Shown piece by piece: positions 14,003 through 27,772 of a stretch of 64,000 bases of DNA. The translations under genes were made by a program, and so were the position numbers. The first letter of the stretch is position 1. Each line of letters begins with the position of its first letter. The DNA is taken from NCBI GenBank assembly GCA_039881145.1, contig JAYKKI010000023.1, positions 9,854,001 through 9,918,000 on the forward strand. Reading direction: 5' to 3'. Below the pieces are notes generated by a model. It saw only the letters and a list, made by a program, of their open reading frames with translations. It did no database searches and was not told the DNA's origin. The stretch is from Druceiella hillmani (lineage: Eukaryota; Arthropoda; Insecta; Lepidoptera; Hepialidae).

Positions 14003-15193
14003 ATGGACGCACCTCAGTCGTCGCCGCGCGCCGGCCCGGCGCGTTTCATCATCCCCGTCTTCCCGTTTACTTATCGTGTATTTTTCCTACAAGAACCGGT
14101 CGCGATGGACGCCGTCATCAGCCCGGGCGCGGAGAGGCCGCGCGCGCGCAAGCCCCGCGAGCGCCGCCGCGCGCCGACGCCGCCGCCGCCGGCGCCGCCC
14201 GCGCCCGCGCCTCGCCTCCCGCTGCCGCTCCTCGAAGCCTACCTGCGCCTGCACCTCCTGCCGCCCGAGCGCATCTGGGCGCTCGGCTACCCCGTCGAGT
14301 GCGGTTCGTCGCCTCTACAGGCCGTCTTCTACATAGGGCGGCCGCCGCGGACGCGCGCCTTCACCGCTCTCGACGCGCGCGCGCCCAGCCCGGGTGACAG
14401 CGGCCGCGGTTCGCGCGGCTCCAGCTCGCGCTCCGACAGCGACGAGGAGGCGGCCGCGCCGGATGCGCACGAGCACACCTGCGCGCGCTGCGAAGCGCGT
14501 TTCCGCATCTCGGCAGACGGAGAGTACCTGACGCGCGAACGTTGTTTTTATCACTGGGGGCGCGCCGGCCCGGACGGCGCCTACTCCTGCTGCGGCGCAT
14601 ATGCAGGCACGCGCGGCTGCGAGACCGGCCGCTTGCACGTGTGGAGCGGCACGCACGAGGGAATGAACGGGCCGCGCGAAGGCTACGTGCGCGCACGCGC
14701 CCGTCGTGGCGGCGTGCTCGCGCTCGATGCAGAAATGGTTTACACAACGGGTGGTCTCGAATTGGCGAGCGTAGCGGTGGTGGGCGCCGACGGACGGCTC
14801 GTATACCGGGCCACCGTGCGGCCCCAACGGCCCGTCATCGACTGCAACACGCGCTTCTCGGGCGTCCGGCCGCGCGACATCGAGCGCGCGACCAAGACGC
14901 TGCGCGACGTGCAGAGCGACATCCTCGGCTTCGTCGGCGCCGACACGATCCTCGTGGGGCACGCGCTCGATAACGACCTGCGCGCGCTGAAGCTAATCCA
15001 CGGAGCGGTCATCGACACGTCGGCGCTGTTCCCGCACAGGCGCGGACTGCCGTGGCGGCGCTCGCTACGCGCGCTCGCCGCCGAGCAGCTGGGCCGCAGC
15101 GTGCAGAGCGGCGCGCACCAGCCCGCCGAGGACGCGCACACCGCGCTCGACCTGGTGCTGGCGCGCGCGCGCTCCGACCTCGCCGTCGCGTGA
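14003..15193 (+). CDS. GOR/REXO1-like DEDDh 3'-5' RNA exonuclease, intronless
   Basis: This 396-residue protein belongs to the exonuclease GOR/REXO1 family, which trims RNA 3' ends, usually in the nucleus or cytosol. Residues 50-75 are Arg- and Pro-rich. Residues 128-150 form a Ser/Asp/Glu-rich linker. A zinc-binding module typical of the family spans about 160-212 (C160, C163, C181, H184, C196/C197, C206, H212; motif YHWGR). The exonuclease fold spans about 237-388, and all five DEDDh residues are visible: D242 and E244 in LALDAEM, D325 in GHALDNDL, and H372 and D377 in AHQPAEDAHTALDL. A second in-frame ATG at codon 35 repeats the MDA context and may be the true start, because residues 1-34 look unlike the rest. 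No intron interrupts it. GC content is extreme for this window. Confidence 0.85.
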   Translation: MDAPQSSPRAGPARFIIPVFPFTYRVFFLQEPVAMDAVISPGAERPRARKPRERRRAPTPPPPAPPAPAPRLPLPLLEAYLRLHLLPPERIWALGYPVECGSSPLQAVFYIGRPPRTRAFTALDARAPSPGDSGRGSRGSSSRSDSDEEAAAPDAHEHTCARCEARFRISADGEYLTRERCFYHWGRAGPDGAYSCCGAYAGTRGCETGRLHVWSGTHEGMNGPREGYVRARARRGGVLALDAEMVYTTGGLELASVAVVGADGRLVYRATVRPQRPVIDCNTRFSGVRPRDIERATKTLRDVQSDILGFVGADTILVGHALDNDLRALKLIHGAVIDTSALFPHRRGLPWRRSLRALAAEQLGRSVQSGAHQPAEDAHTALDLVLARARSDLAVA

Positions 15194-15481
15194 CCGCAGT
15201 GCGCCTCTCCTCTTTTCTTATTGTTGATCTGTAGTGATGGATGAAGTGATGTCGAACTCGCCGAATGCACTGAGTGTTGTGATATGTCACCCGGATAAAC
15301 TTTGGGTACAAAATGTGTTTCATGTATTATATTTTTATGGTCCATATTTGGATCGTCGATGTTTTTTGAAGACTAAGTAAATGAGAATAACATTTTTTTT
15401 TATAATGTGTGGTTTTATTTGCATCGTGTACAGTGCTTTGTGTACGCCATAAAACCTTAGATAATTAAGATTATGCCATAG
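15194..15481 (+). other. 3' UTR of the exonuclease gene (inferred)
   Basis: GC content falls back to background right after the stop codon. The first AATAAA hexamer lies about 290 bases downstream, which sets the probable transcript end. Confidence 0.4.
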
Positions 15482-15487
15482 AATAAA
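15482..15487 (+). terminator. Candidate polyadenylation signal of the exonuclease gene
   Basis: AATAAA, the nearest canonical hexamer downstream of the stop at 15193. Confidence 0.4.
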
Positions 15488-17285
15488 TATAAATGGCAGT
15501 TTCAACACGAGAAATGGATTAATTCCTTATTGATTCTAACAGTAAAGCCGTATATAACAACTGCAAGTCCAGCCAGATGTGCGTCAAACGTACTCAACGC
15601 TAAGCGGTCGCAGAATGACACCGATATTACAAAAGCAGCTCATCCTCGCCAATACTGACCTTCACAAATACAACAATAAGCAACCCACAGAGAGTATGTA
15701 GACACCTTACTCAATTGCCAGTTAGAAATGACGTTTCCCAACTCGTAAGTATCTATTGTCATCGGGTACTTATTACCTTGTGACTGTAAGAAATTGTTAA
15801 ACCATAATATGTTGATGTTATGTGGCAATTAACTAAATATAATTATTAATTAACGTTTCATAAATTTCCAACGCAAAGATATCTAAAAATTCGTTAAGAA
15901 AATTCTGTTACTTGTTTGAGAATAGTTTCACACTATTCTCTTATAAGAAACAGATTTAATAACTTGAGATTAGGGCAAAAGTTTTTAATGTGACTGTTAC
16001 AAGTTAAAGCCAGTGGCCTGCATCTGTAAGGCCAAACAGATATTGGCTGCGTAAAGGCTGCTTAGTAACAATTGACATGAATCAGAGCGAAAAGGACTTG
16101 CTTAAATTTGTTATGATGTGTCCATTGTAGCAATTTTAAATTACAAGGTCTTACTGCCCTAATTTATGTCAAAAACATTTCTAACTCTTGCGTTATATTT
16201 TTAAATTTTAAAAGCACTGGTAATCTTACTTGATTAGAGCTACATTTAAATTTTTTCTTTACGGATAGAAATTTCATAAGACATTACCCACCTATACACC
16301 TTCAATTATTTAACTATTGAAATTGTATACATACACAAACTACCTTAAAGAATTATATATTAATATTTATGGGTGGTCAAGTTCCATAATAATCCAGATA
16401 GTTTTAGAAGAATAGTCTATTTACATAATGTTAAATGTTGAACGATGCTTGAGTGTTTCAATAAGCCTGTCTTGCGACAAATATTAATTTCACACATAAA
16501 AATTTTGTCTTATTTTTGCCTCGATATAAACTACATAGAATAGCAATTAAAACCCAGTTCTGCCATGAGAAATAGGTCATAATATTTCTCATGGCAGTCA
16601 GTTGATAACATGTCATGTCAGTTAATAACAACGCAAACCAATTATATTCTTTAAAAATTCAAATGTTTCATTTCTTCACATAATTTGCACGTAACACTTT
16701 TCTGGTAATTGTAAAATTGGTTCAGCAACTTGGTGATATAAAGCAGGGCAGTTTACGTGCACTGATTCACTCATAAATATGCCTTAGGGGTGAAGTCAGT
16801 AATTTTATGTATTAACAGTAAGTGTAAAAACCAATTACTGTTTAGACAATGTGTGAATGATGTTACCATTTATTATATGGACATTAAATAATATAGTAGA
16901 AAATGATAGGCATTGTAATTGAATTACATATGTTTGTTATTAATTATATACTTGATTAATTCAATTTCATTGGTAATCTGTTGGGCAAGGTCCATTTGTT
17001 TATGTAATAATACAGTTGCCAAGGTTATTTTATAACAAAATTTTATTCAAATAAGGTACAAACTGTATAATTATTCCTATTCGTTTTGTTTATATTGGCA
17101 ATGAAAATTCAAATAAATTGGTTAATTACATATTAGTTAATGTCATAAAAAAATCAACATTTTCAAGATGCGGTAATCATCATTTTAAAAAATACTTATA
17201 ATTTATTACAATTTTAAGTTGCCAACCTTATGCTTAGAAGATTTGGCATTGATCGGACAAATAGTCTCAAGGATAATAGTATCAT
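15488..17285. other. Intergenic stretch with one perfect hairpin
   Basis: No gene seen. It contains the 15-bp perfect inverted repeat at 16560-16597, listed separately. Confidence 0.5.
16560..16597. other. Perfect 15-bp inverted repeat
   Basis: CTGCCATGAGAAATA and its exact reverse complement flank an 8-base loop (GGTCATAA). The stem is too short for a usual miRNA precursor. It may be the core of a small foldback element. Confidence 0.85.
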
Positions 17286-17945
17286 TACGCAAGTAGATAT
17301 CACTTTATTGAGGAGTAATGACAGCCAAGTAGATGTCATTTTATTGAGAGTTGTGGGAGCCAAGTAGATGTCATTTTATTGAGAGTAGTGGGAGCCAAGT
17401 AGATGTCATTTTATTGAGAGTAGTGGGAGCCAAGTAGATGTCATTTTATTGAGAGTAGTGGGAGCCAAGTTGATGTCATTTTATTGAGAGTAGTGGGAGC
17501 CAAGTTGATGTCATTTTATTGAGAGTAGTGGGAGCCAAGAAGATGTCATTTTATTGAGAGTAGTGGGAGCCAAGTAGATGTCATTTTATTGAGAGTAGTG
17601 GGAGCCAAGTAGATGTCATTTTATTGAGAGTAGTGGGAGCCAAGTTGATGTCATTTTATTGAGAGTAGTGGGAGCCAAGAAGATGTCATTTTATTGAGAG
17701 TAGTGGGAGCCAAGTAGATGTCATTTTATTGAGAGTAGTGGGAGCCAAGTAGATGTCATTTTATTGAGAGTAGTGGGAGCCAAGTAGATGTCACTTTATT
17801 GAGAGTAGTGGGAGCCAAGTAGATGTCATTTTATTGAGAGTAGTGGGAGCCAAGTAGATGTCATTTTATTGAGAGTAGTGGGAGCCAAGTAGATGTCACT
17901 ATATTGAAGAGTAGTGGGAACCAAGTAGATATCATTTTATTGAGG
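17286..17945. repeat. 35-bp minisatellite, about 19 copies
   Basis: Units of 35 bp read GAGCCAAGTAGATGTCATTT then TATTGAGAGTAGTGG. Outer units are diverged and inner ones nearly identical. One position block varies as AAGTAG, AAGTTG or AAGAAG. The run TTG-AAG-TAG-TAG occurs twice, which suggests block-wise expansion. Confidence 0.97.
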
Positions 17946-18644
17946 ATACTTATAACTTTAGTGAGGACCTTAGACATGATTTTTAATGGCAAAAAATGTA
18001 TAATAATAAATTTTTCATAGAAATATTTCGATCAGATAGTTATTCACAAATGTGTGTGTCCTTGTAAGCAATCATCTCTTTAACCACGGTATCAATAGTT
18101 GTACAATGGAAAATTCTGAGCTCAACTGACTGACATAGAAATTATAAACAGTAAATAACAATTAGTTTATAGTTTTTATATGCTGTTATGAAGCTGTAAT
18201 AATTATGTATCCGTACATTGAAGATATTTTGAAAAACTTAGCAGAATATACTATTTCAGCTTTTATGAACCCAAAATTATTATTTTTAAAATTTTTGCCA
18301 CCTACCTGCTGTTAGTTCAAGTATCACGCAAAAATTAGTGGACCGATTTAAATTGAATTTAATTCTTGAAATCTTAAATTAAAATATAAGCTAATTTTTA
18401 TTTCATTTGAATATTTTCTAAGGGAAGTTTGAGCGTCTGTTTTTTGTTTGTCTATTTAAGCGTCATGTATAAAGTAGTAGACAGATTTGAAATAAAACTT
18501 TAACTGAGGTAATGCCTAAGGTATAAATTAAAATCTAACGTTGATTATTACCACTCAGGCAGTAAGTTTAAACTTCGAGCTAAGATATAAGATACTTTTA
18601 TCCTGATTAAGGGAGCTTTGAGGCGCAAACATTATATATATTAA

Positions 18645-18680
<36 letters not shown>

Positions 18681-20392
18681 TTAAGATATAAATTGTTTTT
18701 ATTCTTATCAAGAGTTCTTTTGAGATGAAAACATTACTACACGAGAGAAACTTTGCTGCAAAAATATAGTGAATACATCTGTGACAGCACATTATTTTAA
18801 ATATTCAGTATTAAAATCCAAAATATACAATTTTAGATTTTAATACTGAAAATGTAGATTTTGGTACTGAATGTACTTAACACTGTCTAGAGTATATTTA
18901 GAAAAAATCAGTGTCAATAAATTAATTAATTACATTACCTTATCTGTTCCACTTCTTTACCTGGAGTTCATAGTTCATATTTTTCATAGCCTTTTTGACA
19001 AATTTAGTTATATGAGAAATTTTAAAAGAAAAGCCATGCGCAGACTATAGACAATCTGCTAATAAATAATATGATACAAAATTCTGGTACAGACTGACAT
19101 AGAATGTAATGAGAACAAAATTACTTTAGAAGAGATTGTGTCAAATTCATTCAAAAAAATTTCCCTTTTAGAGCAGAATAAAATATAGTCTCAGAAAATT
19201 GATAAATACAGAAATTACTAATGCAAGAAGATATATTATAAATACATATATACATACATATATGTATTTACAATATAAATATACAATTAAAAAATAATTA
19301 TTGAAAAAAATTACACAATTAGTATGAAATTTATTATTACATCACAATAACTTATTACAAATTATATAGGTACACATTTTAGTTATGAAAAATATTAGTT
19401 AGTAATAGTATAAGGTGACAAGACGATTTAATGAAGAACCTGGAAAGACAAAAATTAAGTGAAAAGAATTACAGGAAGACAGTGGAAAACAGATAGATCA
19501 AGGTTTGACTTTAAATGAACATATTAATTTATTTTTTATTAATTAGATACAAATATTCATTGAATATGATTTTATTTCTTCTATACTGAAAATATAAACA
19601 GACATATGTCCTTTTTGCAGTAGTACCCGCCGTCCATTAAGAGGCTTAATAGTTATGATGAAGCACCACCTTAGAATTATTTGCAATTACAATACCTGCA
19701 ATAATCTTGCCTGGGTATCGTTTTCGTAAGAGTCGATTGAAACTATAATTTAAATGAACGATAATTTTAACGATACTACCATAGTACATTCGCATGAAAC
19801 ACAATAACTTGTATAAAGAAACTGACCAATCTTACAAGCAATTATGAAAAAAATAAATAAAACGAGAGGGCGACAACATCTTTTATTAATGAGCTGGTGA
19901 ACAATACAAATTGTTTTTCGAGCGTTCATAACCGTGCAACTATGAGGACTATAAGCGAATTGAGCAGACAATGGGGATAGTGCAACAGAGAGCTAAATCG
20001 TTAAAATTGTTTTTGCTGTGTGTATTCTATTGCGTTATAACAATGGGGTATGTGAAAATACATCTTAGATATTTACTCATGAACGGCATAATGAACATAA
20101 ACAGGGCTGGTTGAAAAACTTGTGTAATTGCAAATTTTTAGTTAGCCTCGTTTCAATGGGCATAAGTGTCCTTTATTCAAGTCGAATACAGCCTACATTT
20201 ATATATATGTCTGCAACTACCGTGTGTATGAAAAAGATGACAAATAATTATGAATATTATTTTAAATTTTCTGAAAAAGTTATCTTTTAAATTTTATTTT
20301 AACGACATTTTTCAGTCAAGGAATAACTTCTTTCTTTGTCCAATGCTTATTCTTGGACACCGTGTATATATATATGTGTAGGGACACATATG

Positions 20393-20396
<4 letters not shown>
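17946..20396. other. Gene-free stretch with degenerate dispersed repeat
   Basis: No gene seen. Positions about 18310-18560 contain two related segments (CACGCAAAAATTAGTGGACC near 18327 and GTCATGTATAAAGTAGTAGA near 18462), each followed by a GATTT(A/G)AA-like string. They resemble a repeat motif I recall as common in insect genomes. Confidence 0.4.
18641..18684. repeat. Palindromic (TA)n tract
   Basis: A TA run is bounded by TTAACTAATA on the left and TATTAGTTAA on the right, so the whole 44 bp is one inverted repeat. It could arise by slippage at a palindrome or mark a tiny foldback. Confidence 0.8.

Positions 20397-20430
<34 letters not shown>
20397..20430. repeat. (TA)n microsatellite
   Basis: Short TA tract preceded by TGTATA variants. 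Confidence 0.9.
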
Positions 20431-20432
<2 letters not shown>

Positions 20433-20633
20433 TTTGATTACATTATCGGACATAATAATACTGAGAAAGGAAAAATGGAAAAGAGGAAAAACCTTATAAG
20501 ATCACTCACCTGTATATCTGTTTGTCACAACTGTTTTTTCTTAGAACCTGCTTGATGTAAAATCTTAAAATTAGGCTTGGCAAAAAATATTAACTCGCTC
20601 ATACTTCAACAGCTTACACTCAAAAATATTCAT

Positions 20634-20684
20634 ATGGAAGTTCTCGTGGGGGGGGGGCTCTCACACGAGAACTTGAACTTCCAT
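20634..20684. other. Hairpin with a ten-G loop
   Basis: ATGGAAGTTCTCGTG is matched by a reverse-complement arm that carries an extra internal AAGTTC. The loop contains G10 at 20648-20657, the longest G run I see in the window. Confidence 0.8.
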
Positions 20685-20992
20685 AAGAACTCGAAATTTC
20701 GTTTTAATTCCATGTATAGTGTGGGATATTGTTTGAAAGGACTAATTATAATGATAATTGTTTTTAATATATTGTGTAACATATCTATATGATATGTAAT
20801 ATATCTTCAGAGATATTCTGAAAAATATGAAAAAAATCTGATTACTGAACCCAAAATTATGGAAAAATAGGAGTATTAAAAGCCCATGCAATAGTTTTAG
20901 GAAAACTATAGTGATGATTCTAACTGATGAAACTATAGTGATAAGATGTCATGATTTTTTTAATTTACACCGTGTTTTTACACCTATAAACA

Positions 20993-21377
20993 TATAGTAG
21001 GCATATTTATGTTTTTTTTTATACTAGACATATTTATGTTTTTTTTAATAGTAGGCATATTTATGTTTTTTTTATACTAGACATATTTGTTTTTTATACT
21101 AGGCATATTTATGTTTTTTTTATACTAGACATATTTATGTTTTTTTATACTAGACATATTTATGTTTTTTTTAATAGTAGGCATATTTATGTTTTTTTTA
21201 TACTAGACATATTTAAGTTTTTTTATACTAGACATATTTATGTTTTTTTGTACTAGACATATTTATGATTTTTTTAATAGTAGGCATATTTATGTTTTTT
21301 TATACTAGACATATTTATGTTTTTTTTATACTAGACATAATTATGTTTTTTTAATAGTAGGCATATTTATGTTTTTT
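20993..21377. repeat. About 26-bp tandem repeat, 15 copies
   Basis: Units read (A/G)GCATATTTATG or AGACATATTTATG followed by seven to ten T and ATACT or AATAGT. Two unit types alternate irregularly (AGTAGGCATATT versus ACTAGACATATT). T-run length varies between copies. Confidence 0.95.
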
Positions 21378-21705
21378 GACTTTCTCAGAAATCGTGCGAA
21401 GCAAAACCCAATATTTTTTACTACCTTTTATAAAATTTAAAGGCGGAGTAAAAAAAAAAATTATGAAGCATGTACAAATATTTTAAATTAAACTTTGAAA
21501 AAGATATTCGAAAATTTAGCATTCCCCCTTATTTCCGAAACTCTGAATACATTCACGTAATGAAAAATTATTATTTGCATATAGTTTAAGAGAAATATTA
21601 TATTCTTTTCAATGTTTATGACTGTCTAAATGTATACCTCAAAGTGCGGATTCTACTCGTGCTTAACAGGTTTTTATGTAAATGCATGTGTATGACTTTA
21701 AAGTT

Positions 21706-21757
21706 AATGTAACACTAGAAAGACTACGCCAGAGAGTAGTCGTTGTAGTGTTACATT
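21706..21757. other. 52-nt hairpin with two-part stem
   Basis: AATGTAACACTA pairs perfectly with TAGTGTTACATT. Inside it GACTAC pairs with GTAGTC around an 8-base loop, with a small asymmetric bulge between the two stems. The shape resembles a short precursor hairpin, but only the stem itself supports this. Confidence 0.7.
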
Positions 21758-21900
21758 CATAATCAAATTAATCATCTCTCAGCCCTATATACGATTCAAT
21801 TTCATTCCATTTATTCGATAATTTAATGGATTTCACTTATTTAAGTGCTAGTAAATTATTTCAGTCTAAACTCTTAAGCTAAGTAAACTTCTTAATCGAT

Positions 21901-21972
21901 ATATGAATTATTGTGTCCATTCGTATATGAATTATTTTGTCCATTCATATATGAATTATTGCGTCCATTCGT
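21901..21972. repeat. 24-bp tandem repeat, 3 copies
   Basis: ATATGAATTATTGTGTCCAT plus TCGT, repeated three times with one to three changes per copy. Confidence 0.9.
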
Positions 21973-22369
21973 TTCTTAATTTTGATCTAAATTTCAAACA
22001 TATCCAAATTAATAAAATGCCACGAGTCCACTTTTTTTATACAAATTTCAAACTGGAAGGTTTTCCAGTTCTTCTGGACTAATTTAGTCAAAGTTTGGGA
22101 ATAAAATATACAGCACCATCCAGAATGAGTAAAGAAAATTAAATAGTGAATCTTTATTTTCGTGACTTTGTAATACAAATGACAATGAAAATAAAAATAT
22201 TTTTTTAAATTTTAAATTAAGGATTAAAGGGAGTGATTCTTGAGTTGAGGGAGTTGCTACCTCATATTGGATATGAAGCGTTTCAAAAAATCATGTTAAT
22301 CCGTGACTCCATTGCGATGATGATTCGTTATTCCCATTGGGTACTTTTAGTTTTAATTAAGAATTGTCC

Positions 22370-22535
22370 AAAAGGAATGAAATTTCCCGAAATAAAAAGT
22401 AGTCTATATCATATCCGAGGTCGCTATCTCTGTGCAAAAAATCCTGTTGATTTGTTGCTCCGTTGCAACGTGAAAGAAGAACAAAGAAACACCCTTTTGG
22501 ATTTAAAATATTATTTAGGATTGATGGTCTGCTGA
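22370..22535. repeat. Dispersed insect repeat fragment
   Basis: The run AAAAAGTAGTCTATAT, then CTATCTCTGTGCAAAAAATC, then GCAACGTGAAAG follows the order of a motif block I recall from repeats in many insect genomes (AAAGTAGCCTATGTCC ... CTGTGCCAAATTTC ... GCGTGAAAG). It explains the 100-codon frame at 22233-22535, which I therefore do not call a gene. Confidence 0.45.

Positions 22536-25626
<3,091 letters not shown>

Positions 25627-25686
<60 letters not shown>
25627..25686. repeat. (TA)n tract, right half
   Basis: About 30 TA units directly abut the right inverted repeat of the mariner-like element. Confidence 0.97.
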
Positions 25687-25690
<4 letters not shown>

Positions 25691-26553
25691 TATAAATTAT
25701 TGTAGTGTTATTGCAAGTAGGGTTGCCATATGTAAAACCACTTTTTGGATATGGCCGTGTATGTGGAATTTCGGACAAATTTGAAAATAAAATCTCATTG
25801 AAGTAACATTATGTCAGTAAACTATACTGTCAAAATCAACATACTAGAACTACTAGTGGGTCGGGATAAAAAAATAGTTTGACCCAATAAAGGGTTTGTA
25901 TGAAGCCAACAAAATATGCCAATCGATAAAAGTAAAATAAAAAGGTTGTTTTCTAGTGCCAAAATAAAAAGCAAATTTTTTAACAAAAATGATTGACTAT
26001 CTATTGATTTACCTATTTCTATCAATTTATCGTCATCGGGATTATATAATGGTAACTATTAGATTATGCCTTAATTGTTATGCCTTATTATTTGACCAAG
26101 CTAGTGAAACTGTAATGGGGCAACGATTTTATAGGTTCACAATAAAAATGCTAGTAAATACATACACAATGAAGAACATTTATAAGAATTGTCGTATTTT
26201 TTTATCAAAAGATTAAATATAAACATTAAAATGTTTATAAAATATCATTTAAATTAATTATTTCATTCCATAATTAAACATATCTATTTTTGTTTTCTAA
26301 ATGTGTTCCATCATGATATTTGTTATTTATTTATTCAATGAAGATATTTTTCAGTATGTTATAGATTTCAACTTATTGCCTTAAACCACAAAATAAAAGC
26401 AAATTTTCTGTTTTTGAACTATATTTCATTTAAAGTGCAAAAGTTAATGGAGTCTAAGGAACACGATTACGAAAAAGAAGTAATTTGATCCTGAATGTTA
26501 AAGTCTGCATCACTTGTCATCAATGAGCTCTTAGATAAATTTTTTGTTTTTAG
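25687..26553. other. Upstream flank or intron of TBL2
   Basis: No earlier TBL2 exon could be recognised here or further left, so this is probably intron. It ends in the acceptor TTTTTGTTTTTAG at 26552-26553. Confidence 0.5.
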
Positions 26554-26777
26554 ATCGTTCTGTAATCTTGTGGGATATTAAAGATCTAACTCAAAAGGAG
26601 CATAAGTCTGTGAGGATAAATATAGAATATGATCATGCGTCATTTATCTCTTGGAGTCCCGATAGCAAGGCCTTCATCATACACCGTTCTGTGGAGAATT
26701 GCATCGAGGTCTACAAGTTAGAGAAAAAGAAGGATGGTATGGTGTCTTCGGCCAGCAAAGTGATGACCTTTGAAAAG
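26554..26777 (+). CDS. TBL2 (transducin beta-like 2), first readable exon
   Basis: TBL2 is a WD40-repeat protein of the ER membrane. In vertebrate cells it associates with the stress kinase PERK and supports ATF4 production. This exon starts two bases into a codon (the preceding exon must give the first base of Asp in DRSVILWDIKDL) and ends in phase 0 at FEK/GTAATT. It encodes one WD blade (SVILWDI) and the start of the next (FISWSPDSKAFIIHRS), plus the family-specific EVYKLEKKKDG. With the three following exons it gives 333 residues of an expected 430-450. The N-terminal membrane anchor and first blade are missing and should lie upstream. Confidence 0.9.
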
Positions 26778-26900
26778 GTAATTAATGACTGTTTTTACAA
26801 GCTTTTATTTACTTGCAATGTTTGTATGTTTGTTTGGGTTAAATTTGGCAACTGAATTTTAAAGCAGTTATTCTCAAATAATTGCGCGTGGTTATCTAAG

Positions 26901-27157
26901 TGACGTCATTCTAAATCCAATATGCTGGACTAATTATTTTTTATACACTCCCATGATATGGGTATCAAATGAAAGGGTTTGCTGAGAAGAATACAAAAAA
27001 TAAAATGACGTCACTCTAAATCCAATATGGCATGTTCCCAAAGATGGTGGTCTATGTTTTTTTATGCAACTCCATGATATGGATATCAAATGAAAGGGTT
27101 CAAGAGAAAAAAATCTAATATGGCGGAAAACAAGATGGCCGCCATACACATTTTAAA
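26901..27157. repeat. Imperfect tandem repeat of about 105-121 bp
   Basis: TGACGTCA followed by (T/C)TCTAAATCCAATATG occurs at 26901 and 27006. ATGATATGG(G/A)TATCAAATGA occurs at 26953 and 27074. The end carries AAGATGGCCGCCAT. TATCAAATGAAAGG strings of this sort recur in insect repeats I recall, so this is probably a transposon remnant. Confidence 0.7.
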
Positions 27158-27350
27158 AGGTTACACTAGAAGGTCTCCTAATTGAAGAACTAGACTGTAC
27201 CAAATTAACAGGCAAATGACCATGCAATAATGACGCATTAGATGAAATGAACAGACTTAGAAACATGCCTAGCTGTAATTAAAAAATAAAAAATAAATTA
27301 ATACTAAAAATATTTTTAGAAACAATCTTTTATTTAAAAGCTCTAAAAAA

Positions 27351-27508
27351 AGAAAATAAACTTTAAATTAAATCAAACCCGTTAATTACATAATTTATAC
27401 AATATAAAAGCATGTCGCTAGATTTACCTGTGTTTACCTTTTGTATCATATAAATTGTATAATGTTAATAAATTGATGGGTTTGATTTAATTTAAAATTT
27501 ATTTTCTA
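27351..27508. mobile_element. Foldback / MITE-like inverted repeat in TBL2 intron
   Basis: The arm starting AGAAAATAAACTTTAAATTA at 27351 is matched by a reverse-complement arm ending at 27508. Both contain AAATTAAATCAAACCC, around a centre of about 35-60 bp. Arms are about 55 bp with scattered mismatches. No coding content. Confidence 0.65.
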
Positions 27509-27772
27509 CTTTGTAGACCATTTATTTTTTATAAACATAGCCAAGTTAATTAAAGCTGCATAAATACTCAATACTATACTTGCAAAGAGGATACAAAGTT
27601 AGGCTTTATTCAGTCTTTGTAGAATTTGGTTAAACTTTCCAATAGAAGCCATTGTCAATGTCGCAATTAAGCTCTCTTAGAGTAGTTTTAGTTTTATTTA
27701 CTCCTCACATCAGAATGCCTAAATTGCCATCTTAGTTGTAGAATACCCTGTTGGTCGAATTAACAGACTTCG

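Noticed and set aside
14315..14962. 215-codon frame on the minus strand across the exonuclease gene
   Set aside because: It is a GC-driven shadow. The plus-strand frame has catalytic and zinc motifs and the minus frame has none.
22233..22535. 100-codon open frame as a gene
   Set aside because: Its DNA follows a dispersed insect repeat motif and the protein has no recognisable domain.
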